A stretch of 64,000 nt of DNA from Novosphingobium decolorationis (GTDB lineage Bacteria > Pseudomonadota > Alphaproteobacteria > Sphingomonadales > Sphingomonadaceae). Where the stretch lies: contig NZ_CP054856.1 in assembly GCF_018417475.1 (NCBI RefSeq), forward strand, positions 2,139,001 through 2,203,000, in the 5' to 3' direction. The notes beneath the pieces are model-generated. The model ran no database searches. It was not told where the DNA came from and was given only the letters and a program-made list of their open reading frames with translations. Positions 36,969-45,039 of the stretch are shown here, piece by piece. Every line of letters starts with the position of its first letter. The stretch's first letter is position 1. A program made the translations under genes and the position numbers.

Positions 36969-39442
36969 TAGAAGCGCACGGTGCCCTGTACGCCGATAGT
37001 GCGCGGCTGGGCCACCGAGCGCGCGTAGTAGCGCGAGATCACCCCGTCGTTGACCAGGTTGCGGCGGGTCAGGTCGTTGCTGACGCCGGTTACCGCGTAG
37101 GTGTCGAAGATGTTGGTCGCGAAGACACCCACGTCGAAACGGTCGGTCTTGTAGGTGATGTTGGCCTGGTGCATCCAGTAATCCGGCAGCTTCTCGCCGC
37201 CGCCACGGCTGCCCACGCGGGTCAGGATGTTCCCGGTATAGGTCGCAGTCCAGCCGAAGTTGAGCGCGTTGTCGCCCACCGGCAGCTCGTAGGTCGCCCC
37301 GATCGCGCCCTTGTTCTTGGCCGAGCCGGGCAGACGGTCGCCCGAGAAGGCACCGACAAGATCGCCACCGGCAATCGAGAGCAGATCGGGCACGTCCTCG
37401 GTCAGGTGCGCATCAAGGTAGGAGTAGTTGCCGCGGATCGAGAGGCCGGGCAGCGGCTGCGCCTGGAACGAGACGTCGATGCCCTTCGACACCGCCTTCC
37501 CGCCGTTCGACGTGATGCCGATGGCGCCGTAGGTGGTCTGACCATCAAGCTGGATGCCATCCCAAGAAACATGGAAGGCCGCCAGCGTGAGCATCAGCTT
37601 GTTGTCGAACAGCTGAGCGCGCATGCCGATTTCGGCGTTCTTGGTTTCGTCCGGACCGAAGTCGAGTTCGTTGGGCAGGGCGCACAGCGTCTGGCCGTTC
37701 TGCTGCCCGCCAGCCTCGTGGATGTCGATGACTTCCTGGCTGCACGGCGCCACGCGGTTCACGCCGCCAATGCGGTAGCCGGTCGACCAGGTGCCGTAGA
37801 CCATGAACTCGGGCGCGATGTTCCACGAGGCGTTGATCTTGTAGACAAGGCCGTCCTTCGACGTGCTGCCCGAGCGCGAGCTGTAGTCATCGTCCCAGAG
37901 CGGCAGGTAGGAGCCCCCGTTCACCCAGGCATCGTACTTGTAGTAGCGCAAGCCCCCGGTGACCTGCAGGTCATCGGTGAAGTGGACGCTCGCCTCGCCG
38001 TAGAGGCCCTTCTCATCGTTGGTCGAGCGCACGAACGAGGAGTACTCATGCGCGTAGCCGTCCACCGAGGGGTCGGTCTCGAGGTCAGTGCCCCAATTCT
38101 CGTTCGCCCAAGCCGGGAAGCCGGGCACGTATTCGTCGTAGTTCGAGCGGTACGACTGGCGGTTCCAGAAGGCACCGGCCACAAAGCTGAACGGTCCGTC
38201 GAAGGTCGAGACGAAGCGCAACTCGTTGGTGAAGGCGTGCTCCTTCTGGTTCGACTGGTTGTAGCTCGAGAACCCGGGAAAATGTTCGTAGTCGTAGTCG
38301 AGGTCGATCAGGAGGTCGGTGTTGTCGCCCTGATACTCGGCCTTGCGCTGGGTATAGGCCGAGACGAACACCACGTTGACCGCGTCCGCGACGTTGCCCT
38401 CGACCTCGAGCGAGAGGAGGTCGCCGCTGCGCTTGGCGGGCTCCATGTAGCGCCACGGGCCCTCGTAGCGGCCCTCACCCACGACACCGCCGCCATTGGC
38501 CGAACGGCCGTCGGTCTTGGTCTCCTGATGCGCGTAGGTCACGTAGACCTTGAGATCGTCGGCGTAGAAGCCGAGCTGGTTGCGCGTGGTGAAGGTGCGC
38601 TCGAAGTTGAGATCCTTGCCGCGCGTGAAGTTCGCGTCCTGGTCCGCCTCACTGCCCAGCGGATTGTCGACACCGCCCGGCTGCGGAAGCGACGTGCCCG
38701 GCTCCTGCAGCAGGTAGGGATAGTCGATGAAGCCCGGGGTGAAGTAGTAGCCGGTCGCCGAGCGGAACGCGATCGTGTCCTCCACGAGCGGCACGTTGAC
38801 GACGCCGTAGCCGTTGTAGCCGGTATCGCCCGAGTGGGCCATGTCGAAGACGCGGCCGCTGCCCTCGAACGAGAATTCGCCGGCGTCGGGGCGGTTGGGC
38901 ATGTTGCGCATCGCGCCCGCCAGCGTGCCCAGACCATAGAGCGTACCCTGGGGGCCAAGGAGCGTCTCGACGCGGTTGATGTCGATCAGCTTGAAGTCGT
39001 AGTACATGGGCACTTCGCCCAGGTACATGCCGACGGCCGAGTTCGAGTTGTCACCGGCGGTGGCCGACGTGTCGCTGGCCGAAAGGCCGCGCATGACAAT
39101 CGTGCCCGCGCCGCGCGGACCGTTGTCGAGGATCGTCACACCCGGCGTGAAGGCGCCCAGGTTGCGCATGTCGTCGATGTGCTGTTCCTGCAGATCATCG
39201 CCGCTGATCGCGCTGATGTTGATCGGCGTTTCCATGATCGTGGTGTCGCGGCGGGTGGCCGAGACGACGATCGCCGAGCCGACCAGTGCAGGCGCATCGG
39301 CAGCCGCCGCAGCGCTAGCCGGAGCCGCGACATCCGCCGGTACGTCGGCCGCCTCATCGGCCAGCGCGGGCGAAGCGAGCGCCGCGCAGGTAATGCCGGT
39401 CGCGCACAAGAGTCCGGCCTTGAATTGTCCCCGAATTGACAT
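36968..39442 (-). CDS. TonB-dependent receptor 2
   Basis: Outer-membrane receptor of 824 residues. Signal peptide ending ALASPALADE, an alanine-rich linker, then a plug domain (IVVSATRRDTTIMETPINISAIS, IVMRGLS, GPQGTLYGLGTLAGAM) and a barrel with terminal phenylalanine (VQGTVRF). The substrate is unknown. The gene starts 135 bases after hydroxylase 2 on the same strand, so both may be transcribed from the operator-bearing promoter at about 40.68 kb; no dyad was seen directly in front of the receptor. This would tie it to the ABC importer regulon. Its stop codon is shared with the IS630 target site. Confidence 0.9.
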   Translation of the reverse strand: MSIRGQFKAGLLCATGITCAALASPALADEAADVPADVAAPASAAAAADAPALVGSAIVVSATRRDTTIMETPINISAISGDDLQEQHIDDMRNLGAFTPGVTILDNGPRGAGTIVMRGLSASDTSATAGDNSNSAVGMYLGEVPMYYDFKLIDINRVETLLGPQGTLYGLGTLAGAMRNMPNRPDAGEFSFEGSGRVFDMAHSGDTGYNGYGVVNVPLVEDTIAFRSATGYYFTPGFIDYPYLLQEPGTSLPQPGGVDNPLGSEADQDANFTRGKDLNFERTFTTRNQLGFYADDLKVYVTYAHQETKTDGRSANGGGVVGEGRYEGPWRYMEPAKRSGDLLSLEVEGNVADAVNVVFVSAYTQRKAEYQGDNTDLLIDLDYDYEHFPGFSSYNQSNQKEHAFTNELRFVSTFDGPFSFVAGAFWNRQSYRSNYDEYVPGFPAWANENWGTDLETDPSVDGYAHEYSSFVRSTNDEKGLYGEASVHFTDDLQVTGGLRYYKYDAWVNGGSYLPLWDDDYSSRSGSTSKDGLVYKINASWNIAPEFMVYGTWSTGYRIGGVNRVAPCSQEVIDIHEAGGQQNGQTLCALPNELDFGPDETKNAEIGMRAQLFDNKLMLTLAAFHVSWDGIQLDGQTTYGAIGITSNGGKAVSKGIDVSFQAQPLPGLSIRGNYSYLDAHLTEDVPDLLSIAGGDLVGAFSGDRLPGSAKNKGAIGATYELPVGDNALNFGWTATYTGNILTRVGSRGGGEKLPDYWMHQANITYKTDRFDVGVFATNIFDTYAVTGVSNDLTRRNLVNDGVISRYYARSVAQPRTIGVQGTVRF

Positions 39443-39577
39443 GCAAACCCCCTGTAGATTTTAGTTAAAGCTTGCCCGTTCCCTGACAGCACACCGCCAG
39501 GGCCGGATCCGATTGGTTGGTGGAATGAAGACCCCGGCGCACACGGGATGCTGCGCGCGCCGGATGCTCCCGGTGCG

Positions 39578-40576
39578 TTACGGCTGGCCGGTCGACGCCT
39601 TCGTGGTCTTGGTCGTGCTGCGCAGGCGATCGATCACCGGCTGGAAGGGAAACAGGAACTGCTCCCGGATCGTGAGGCGCCGCAGGTCGTCCTGGCCGAC
39701 CACCCTCGCCTCACCCTCGCGGTAGGTGCCCATCAGGCGGTCGAGCAGGATCAGCGAATTGGCATAGTTGCAGCGCGTGCTCTCGTAGTCGGTCGAGTGA
39801 TGCAGGCTGTGGTGGCGGATGGTGGTGAAGAAGAAGGCGTAGAACGCCGGCGGGTTCGCGCGCACATTGGCATGGGCGTAGGTCGAGACGACGCCGAGCA
39901 CGTTGAAGGCGCAGAACACCGGAACCATATCGAAATCGAAGAAGGCAAGAACGCTTAGACCGATCAGGAACAGCTCGATCGGGTTGCCGACATAGCCCTT
40001 CATCGCGTTGAGCTGGGTGACGTGATGGTGCGGCGCGTGGGTCAGCCAGAACGGCGTCGAATTGTGCATCAGGCGGTGCATCCAGTACTGCCCGAACTCG
40101 AACAGGACCATGACCATCACGACCTGCACGAGGAACGGCAGTTCACCCGCCCAGGGCGTCGCGATGCCGAGCGTTTCCTTGAGCGCGAACAGCGGTCCAT
40201 CGCCCGCCACCTCGACCAGCCAGCCAATGGCGGTGTAGCCCAGCGCAACGTAGAAGACGTCGGTCGCGAATTCGCGGCCGTTCATGCGCCAACCTTCGTG
40301 GCGCTCGAACGCCCACTCGAGAAGTTGCACGAACGTCGTCACCACAAGTCCGGCAACAACCAGCGACCAGGGGCTCTGCGTCAGCGAGGCGGGCGCGAAC
40401 ATCCAGAAGAGAACGACGGCCAGAACCGTGAAGGGCGGAAGAAGATCGACGAACAGCGCCTTGAGTCCTGCCGCACGCGGCGCCGGAGCAAAGTCAATTC
40501 CGACAGCCGAAGCGTTGGAAGACACAGGTTCGTGCTCCTCGTGGTAATCCGGACTGAAGGTCGGCGTTCGAGCCAT
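39578..40576 (-). CDS. Sterol desaturase / fatty acid hydroxylase family protein 2
   Basis: Paralogue of the protein at 32745-33746, with 332 residues. Histidine clusters H167-x3-H171, H180-x2-HH, H235 and HH256-x2-HH260 are complete, between hydrophobic segments. The N-terminal about 35 residues are polar and specific to this copy. AGGGAGA precedes the ATG at 40576. Upstream is a dyad for the NikR-like regulators, and downstream lies TonB receptor 2. Substrate unknown; membrane lipid or an imported compound are both possible. Confidence 0.88.
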   Translation of the reverse strand: MARTPTFSPDYHEEHEPVSSNASAVGIDFAPAPRAAGLKALFVDLLPPFTVLAVVLFWMFAPASLTQSPWSLVVAGLVVTTFVQLLEWAFERHEGWRMNGREFATDVFYVALGYTAIGWLVEVAGDGPLFALKETLGIATPWAGELPFLVQVVMVMVLFEFGQYWMHRLMHNSTPFWLTHAPHHHVTQLNAMKGYVGNPIELFLIGLSVLAFFDFDMVPVFCAFNVLGVVSTYAHANVRANPPAFYAFFFTTIRHHSLHHSTDYESTRCNYANSLILLDRLMGTYREGEARVVGQDDLRRLTIREQFLFPFQPVIDRLRSTTKTTKASTGQP

Positions 40577-40674
40577 TACGAATCTCCCTCATCGCGCCGA
40601 AATACGGCGCAACCCTTGCGTTCTCCTCCCCGTGTCCAAGCTCGCTCTCAGTGGCGAATACGGACACGGTATTG

Positions 40675-40702
40675 ATATTACAGTTTGCGTCAAGAGTATT
40701 AA
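40675..40702. promoter_or_regulatory. NikR-type operator, site 2
   Basis: ATATTAC-N14-GTATTAA, 98 bases upstream of hydroxylase 2. Read on the minus strand the spacer contains TTGACG, a good -35 hexamer, at the same offset as in site 5, so bound protein would cover the promoter. Confidence 0.6.
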
Positions 40703-40923
40703 TTCGCGACCGCAACATTGCGCATTGAAAAGTCGTAACTCGCGGAAATGCTTACCCTTGCCTCCTTATCCGCGTGTGCAAATCGCTCCGGGACGCTGGC
40801 GTTTTGCAGTGCGAAAGCGTGATTCGCCGCACTCTGGCCTCGTGCTGTACCCCTTATGCCACACCCGGATGCGAGCGGACTTTCGGGCACCACACCCCGG
40901 ACATGACCTCCCACCCCGCCTTG

Positions 40924-40952
40924 ATATTACCGAAGAGCGAACGTGGTAATAT
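40924..40952. promoter_or_regulatory. NikR-type operator, site 3
   Basis: Perfect 8-base inverted repeat ATATTACC-N13-GGTAATAT, 29 bases in all (spacer one longer than the other sites when measured between TATTAC and GTAATA). It lies 112 bases before regulator gene 1, suggesting autoregulation. Confidence 0.7.
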
Positions 40953-41064
40953 TGCCGATGGACAAGCCGAATACTTTTCGCGATTGAGGAGAGACAGCGC
41001 GCCCGATCCTTCAAGGATGCCTTGCCCCGGCGCGGGCCCCAAGACGAGACGAGTTGAGAGACCG

Positions 41065-41562
41065 ATGAGCACCGAACTTGCCCGCCTCAGCATGAGCCTG
41101 CCCGCCGACCTGTTCCGCCAGCTCGACATCATGGTCGAGGAACGCGGCCTGCCTTCGCGCTCGCAGCTGATCGCCGAACTGATCCGCCACTCGCTTGCCA
41201 AGCATGAGGCGCGCACCCGTCCCGACGAGATGCTCGCGGGCACGATCACCATTGTCTATCGCGGCGACCGGGGCCGTGTGCGCCAGCAGCTTGCCGAGCG
41301 CCAGACCGAGTTCCTCAAGGAAGTGATCTCCTCGCAACATGTCTTTCTCGAGGATGACCAGTCGCTCGAGGTGCTGCTGGTCCAGGGCCCGGCCGTGCGT
41401 CTGGCCGACCTGGCCGACGCGCTGCGCGGCATTCGCGGCGTCAGCCAGCTCGAACTCGTCACGACCACCGCACTGCTCCCCCCGCTGCACGAGCAGGACG
41501 GCCTGGACGCCGCAACCTCGGCGGTGACCGGGAAAGCGGCGCGCGGCGCCGAAGCGGCCTGA
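41065..41562 (+). CDS. NikR-like ribbon-helix-helix regulator 1 lacking nickel ligands
   Basis: Regulator of 165 residues with NikR architecture: N-terminal ribbon-helix-helix (RLSMSLPADLFRQLDIMVEERG, SRSQLIAELIRHSL) and a C-terminal ACT-like domain (GTITIVYRGDRG to LELVTTTALLP). Aligning by the H-x-H...C block, the E. coli nickel ligands H76, H87, H89 and C95 become T81, H92, F94 and S100: three of four are lost. It therefore should not sense nickel in the usual way and may bind a small organic ligand. Probably autoregulated through site 3. It is a paralogue of the gene at 44548. Confidence 0.85.
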   Translation: MSTELARLSMSLPADLFRQLDIMVEERGLPSRSQLIAELIRHSLAKHEARTRPDEMLAGTITIVYRGDRGRVRQQLAERQTEFLKEVISSQHVFLEDDQSLEVLLVQGPAVRLADLADALRGIRGVSQLELVTTTALLPPLHEQDGLDAATSAVTGKAARGAEAA

Positions 41563-41567
41563 ATGCG

Positions 41568-41618
41568 CTTCTTCGCGCACGGATAGCGATCGCGCGCGAA
41601 GAGAAGCCCCGCGGGGCT
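41568..41618 (+). terminator. Terminator-like structures after regulator 1
   Basis: CTTCTTCGCGC pairs with GCGCGAAGAGAAG with a bulge, followed by the palindrome AGCCCCGCGGGGCT at 41605-41618. No T run. They lie just downstream of the regulator stop codon. Confidence 0.4.
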
Positions 41619-41712
41619 GAACAGGGGCGCAAAGCCGCAGAAATGCGACCCTGAAGCCGTGTCCTGCGCGCGGCATCCCAGGTGACGACCTGTCAGCACT
41701 GCGCCCGCGTCG

Positions 41713-41740
41713 GTATTACACAATCTTCACGAAGTAATAC
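41713..41740. promoter_or_regulatory. NikR-type operator, site 4
   Basis: Perfect dyad GTATTAC-N14-GTAATAC, 28 bases, 60 bases upstream of the importer's binding-protein gene. It is followed at 41747-41758 by GATGGACAAGCC, shared with the region past site 3. This is the best match and defines the consensus. Confidence 0.75.
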
Positions 41741-41800
41741 ATTTTGGATGGACAAGCCCTTCCAGACGCGCAATGTTGCGCTGCGAAAGGGGACTGATTC

Positions 41801-42883
41801 ATGCTCGCATCCATCCGCAAGGCCGCCGCCCTCGCCGTGACCGCCGGAGCACTCTTCACCGCGTCGTGCTCCGGGCCTGCGGACGCGCCCGAGACCCCGC
41901 GCACCGAGTTCAACATCGGCTGGTCGATCTACGCCGGCTGGATGCCCTGGCCCTATGCCCAGCAGGCCGGCATCGTGAAGAAGTGGGCCGACAAGTACGG
42001 CATCACGATCAACATCGTGCAGGTGAACGACTACGTCGAATCGGTGAACCAGTACACCGCGGGCAAGCTCGACGGCGTAACGGTCGCCAACATGGACGCG
42101 CTCACCATCCCGGCCGCGGGCGGCAAGGACACCAGCGCGATCATCGTGGGCGACTACTCGAACGGCAACGACGGCGTCCTCCTCAAGAACGCATCGGATC
42201 TCAAGGCGATCAAGGGCCAGCCGGTCAACCTGGTCGAGCTTTCGGTCTCGCACTACCTGCTCGCCCGAGCGCTCGAATCGGTGAACATGACCTTGCGCGA
42301 CGTGAACACCATCAACACCGCCGATGCCGACATCGTGGGCGCCTTTGCCAGCCCCGACGTCAAGGCCGCGGTGGCCTGGAACCCGCAGCTCTCCTCGATG
42401 AAGGCGCAGGACGGCGCCCACGAGGTCTTCAGCTCGGCCGATATTCCCGGCGAAATCCTCGACCTTCTCGTCGTCGACACCAAGACGCTGAAGGCCAACC
42501 CCAAGCTCGGCAAGGCGCTGACCGGCATCTGGTACGAAACGGTCGCGCTGATGCAGCAGCAGAATGAACAGGGCAAGGAGGCGCGCGCGGCGATGGCCAA
42601 GCTCGCCGGCGCCAGCCCCGCGCAGTTCGACAGCCAGCTTGCCACCACTCACCTCTACGCCGACCCGGCCGAGGCGGTGAAGGCGACCGACGATGCTGCG
42701 CTTGTCACCACCATGACCCGCGTGCGCGACTTCAGCTTCGCGCAGGGGCTCTTCGGCGGTGCGCCTTCGGCCGACACCGTGGGCATGTCCTTCCCCGGCG
42801 GCAAGACGCTGGGCAATGCGCAGAACGTCACGCTGCGTTTCGACGACAGCTTCATGAAGATGGCGGCCGACAAGAAGCTCTGA
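41801..42883 (+). CDS. ABC transporter substrate-binding protein (urea carboxylase-region type)
   Basis: Periplasmic binding protein of 360 residues. A signal peptide ending near TASC suggests a lipoprotein or simple secretion. FNIGWSIYAGWMPWPYAQQAGIVKKWADKYGI is typical of the NMT1/TauA-like family found beside urea/guanidine carboxylase genes. It heads an operon with permease, ATPase, regulator 2, UAAP1, UAAP2, carboxylase and allophanate hydrolase. The likely ligand is urea, guanidine or a related guanidino compound; sequence alone does not decide. Confidence 0.87.
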   Translation: MLASIRKAAALAVTAGALFTASCSGPADAPETPRTEFNIGWSIYAGWMPWPYAQQAGIVKKWADKYGITINIVQVNDYVESVNQYTAGKLDGVTVANMDALTIPAAGGKDTSAIIVGDYSNGNDGVLLKNASDLKAIKGQPVNLVELSVSHYLLARALESVNMTLRDVNTINTADADIVGAFASPDVKAAVAWNPQLSSMKAQDGAHEVFSSADIPGEILDLLVVDTKTLKANPKLGKALTGIWYETVALMQQQNEQGKEARAAMAKLAGASPAQFDSQLATTHLYADPAEAVKATDDAALVTTMTRVRDFSFAQGLFGGAPSADTVGMSFPGGKTLGNAQNVTLRFDDSFMKMAADKKL

Positions 42884-42940
42884 GCGGCCGCTTCCCTTCT
42901 CTTCCCCCCGAAATATCGAACCTGAGGTGAGGCGCCGCTT

Positions 42941-43756
42941 ATGCGTTGGGTGAATCGCCAGGTCGGCCGGAGCAACCGGATTTTCCTCGGATCGCTGCCG
43001 ATCCTGCTCCTCGTGCTGACCTACCTGTTCCTGGCCGTCCAGCGGCACGAGGCCAACCCGGCCGACAAGATCCTACCGCTTCCCTCGGCCATGGTCTCGA
43101 GCATGTCCGCGCTCATCATGGAGCCGGACAAGCTCTCCGGGCAGTTCATCTTCTGGGCCGACACGCTGGCCAGCCTCCAGCGCCTGGGCATCGGCCTTGG
43201 CATCTCGACGCTGATGGCGCTCGCGGTCGGCCTCGTGCTCGGCATCCTGCCGCCTGTGCGCGCTACCTTCGGGCCGCTGGTGACGGGCATCGCGGTGATC
43301 CCCCCGATTGCCCTTCTTCCCATCCTCTTCATCGCGCTCGGCCTTGGCGAGACGGCCAAGGTAGCGCTGATCGTGGTGGGCATTGCGCCGGTCATGATCC
43401 GCGACGTTGCCGCCCACGTCCAGGCGCTCCCACGCGAACTCATCATCAAGGCCCAGACGCTGGGCGCAAGCAGCTGGCAGGTGATGATCCGCGTCGCGCT
43501 GCCCCAGGCCATGCCCCGCCTGATCCAGGCGATCCGCCTCGCGCTGGGCCCGGCCTGGGTGTTCCTGATCTCGGCCGAGGCAATCGCGTCGGATGTCGGG
43601 CTTGGCTACCGTATCTTCCTGGTCCGCCGCTATCTCTCGATGGACGTGATCCTGCCCTACGTCGCCTGGATCGCGCTCCTCGCCATCGCCATCGACTTCG
43701 TCCTCGTCACGATCAGCAAGCGCGGCTTTGCCTGGGCCCATGGAGACGACCATTGA
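42941..43756 (+). CDS. ABC transporter permease
   Basis: Inner-membrane permease of 271 residues with about six hydrophobic segments and the cytoplasmic EAA loop AQTLGASSWQVMIRVALPQA. It matches the SsuC/TauC-like permeases that partner NMT1-type binding proteins. GAGGTGAGG precedes the ATG. Its stop codon overlaps the TTG start of the ATPase gene (TTGA). Confidence 0.9.
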   Translation: MRWVNRQVGRSNRIFLGSLPILLLVLTYLFLAVQRHEANPADKILPLPSAMVSSMSALIMEPDKLSGQFIFWADTLASLQRLGIGLGISTLMALAVGLVLGILPPVRATFGPLVTGIAVIPPIALLPILFIALGLGETAKVALIVVGIAPVMIRDVAAHVQALPRELIIKAQTLGASSWQVMIRVALPQAMPRLIQAIRLALGPAWVFLISAEAIASDVGLGYRIFLVRRYLSMDVILPYVAWIALLAIAIDFVLVTISKRGFAWAHGDDH

Positions 43757-44535
43757 GCAGCCTTCTCAGCCTCCGCAACGTCTGGGTCGAGTATGGGGAC
43801 AAGGTCATCATCGAGAACCTCAGCCTCGACATCGAGGAAGGGTCCTTCGTTTCGGTGGTCGGCCCCTCGGGCGCAGGCAAGAGCAGTTTCCTGCGCCTGA
43901 TCCTGGGCCAGGAAGGCCCGAGCCGCGGGAAGATCCTGCTCGACGGCACCCCGCTGCCGCCCGAATGCGGGCCCGACCGCGGTGTCGTCTTCCAGCGCTA
44001 TTCCACCTTCCCGCACCTGACCGCCCTGCGCAACGTCATGTTCGGGCACGAATGCGACGGCGCGCCCTTTTCCGCCCGCCTGTTCGGTTCGGCCAAACGC
44101 AAGGCCCGCGAGGAAGCCGCCGAGATGCTGAGCGCGGTGGGGCTGGGCGCCAATCTCGACAGCTACCCGGCCGAGATGTCGGGCGGCATGCAACAGCGTC
44201 TGGCGATTGCCCAGGCGCTCATCAAGCGCCCGCGCATCCTGCTTCTAGATGAGCCGCTCGGCGCGCTCGATCCGGGCATCCGCGCGGACATGCACGAGCT
44301 CATCTCGCGGCTGTGGCGCGACTATGCGCTGACCATCGTCATGGTCACCCACGACATCCGCGAGGCCTTCACCCTGGGGACCCGTGTGCTCACGCTCGAC
44401 AAGCGCCGCCACGACCCCCAGGCGCCGCACCGTTACGGCGCGACGGTGGTCTACGACCTGCCGCTCGACAAGGAGAATGCGCAGGTCACCTACCACGCCG
44501 AGCGTATTACTATTGACGAAATTCGTAATAACTGA
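43753..44535 (+). CDS. ABC transporter ATP-binding protein
   Basis: ATPase of 260 residues: Walker A GPSGAGKS, signature MSGGMQQR, Walker B ILLLDEPLG, and H-loop VTHD. Start is inferred as TTG at 43753, which overlaps the permease stop and gives the right N-terminus (LSLRNVWVEYG); no ATG is suitably placed. The last codons (RITIDEIRNN) coincide with operator site 5, so the protein tail and a regulatory DNA site are encoded together. Confidence 0.9.
   Translation: MSSLLSLRNVWVEYGDKVIIENLSLDIEEGSFVSVVGPSGAGKSSFLRLILGQEGPSRGKILLDGTPLPPECGPDRGVVFQRYSTFPHLTALRNVMFGHECDGAPFSARLFGSAKRKAREEAAEMLSAVGLGANLDSYPAEMSGGMQQRLAIAQALIKRPRILLLDEPLGALDPGIRADMHELISRLWRDYALTIVMVTHDIREAFTLGTRVLTLDKRRHDPQAPHRYGATVVYDLPLDKENAQVTYHAERITIDEIRNN
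44504..44531. promoter_or_regulatory. NikR-type operator, site 5, inside the ATPase gene end
   Basis: GTATTAC-N14-GTAATAA, one base from the perfect dyad. It ends 16 bases before the start of regulator gene 2. The spacer contains TTGACG two bases after the first half-site, the same offset as in site 2. This suggests an internal promoter for regulator 2 and the catabolic genes. Confidence 0.7.
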
Positions 44536-44547
44536 GAGACCAGAGGC

Positions 44548-45039
44548 ATGAGCTCCGAATCCGCTTCCCTTGCCCGTCTCAGCATGAGCTTGCCCGCCGA
44601 ACTGTTCCGGCAGCTCGACGTGATGGTGGCGGAACGGGCCCTGCCCTCGCGCTCGCAGCTGATCGCCGAACTGATCCGCCAGGCCCTGGCCGAGCACGAA
44701 TCGCTGTTCCGTCCCGACGAGATGCTCGCGGGCACGATCACCATGGTCTACCGCGGCGAGCGCGGGCGCATGCGCCACCAGCTCTTCCGCACCCAGTCCG
44801 GCTTCCTGAAGGAGATCATCTCCTCGCAGCACATCTTCCTTGAGCACGACCGCTCGCTGGAAGTGCTCCTGGTGCAGGGCCCCTACGCCCGCCTCAAGGA
44901 GTTGTGCGACGCGATCCGCCGCCTGCGCGGCCTTCAGCAGCTCGAACTGGTGACCACCACCTCGCTTCTGCCGCCGCTCCACAAGCAGGACCGCGGCGCC
45001 CCCGACACGCCCCCTCACATTCCCGGAGCGCATCCATGA
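44548..45039 (+). CDS. NikR-like ribbon-helix-helix regulator 2 lacking nickel ligands
   Basis: Paralogue of regulator 1, 163 residues, with the same ribbon-helix-helix (RLSMSLPAELFRQLDVMV, SRSQLIAELIRQ) and ACT-like domain. NikR ligands H76, H87, H89 and C95 correspond to S84, H95, F97 and S103, so the same three are lost. The near-identical DNA-reading strand (LARLSMSLP) of the two proteins predicts that both read the same operator. Its stop overlaps the UAAP1 start (ATGA), so it is translated with the catabolic genes. Confidence 0.86.
   Translation: MSSESASLARLSMSLPAELFRQLDVMVAERALPSRSQLIAELIRQALAEHESLFRPDEMLAGTITMVYRGERGRMRHQLFRTQSGFLKEIISSQHIFLEHDRSLEVLLVQGPYARLKELCDAIRRLRGLQQLELVTTTSLLPPLHKQDRGAPDTPPHIPGAHP

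Larger units (their letters stand above)
40577..41064. other. Divergent control region of hydroxylase 2 and regulator 1
   Basis: 488 bases with no supported gene. It carries operator sites 2 (40675-40702) and 3 (40924-40952) and a smaller dyad AATAC-N7-GTATT at 40657-40673. The 12-mer GATGGACAAGCC at 40957-40968 recurs at 41747-41758 just past the importer operator. Confidence 0.6.

Noticed and set aside
41563..41800. Possible guanidine (ykkC) riboswitch before the importer operon
   Set aside because: I looked for the conserved guanidine-I core segments in this leader and did not see them; the prominent feature is the protein-type dyad. A covariance search would be decisive.
41065..45039. 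True nickel regulator NikR
   Set aside because: Three of four nickel ligands are absent in both copies and no nickel transporter or nickel enzyme gene is linked.
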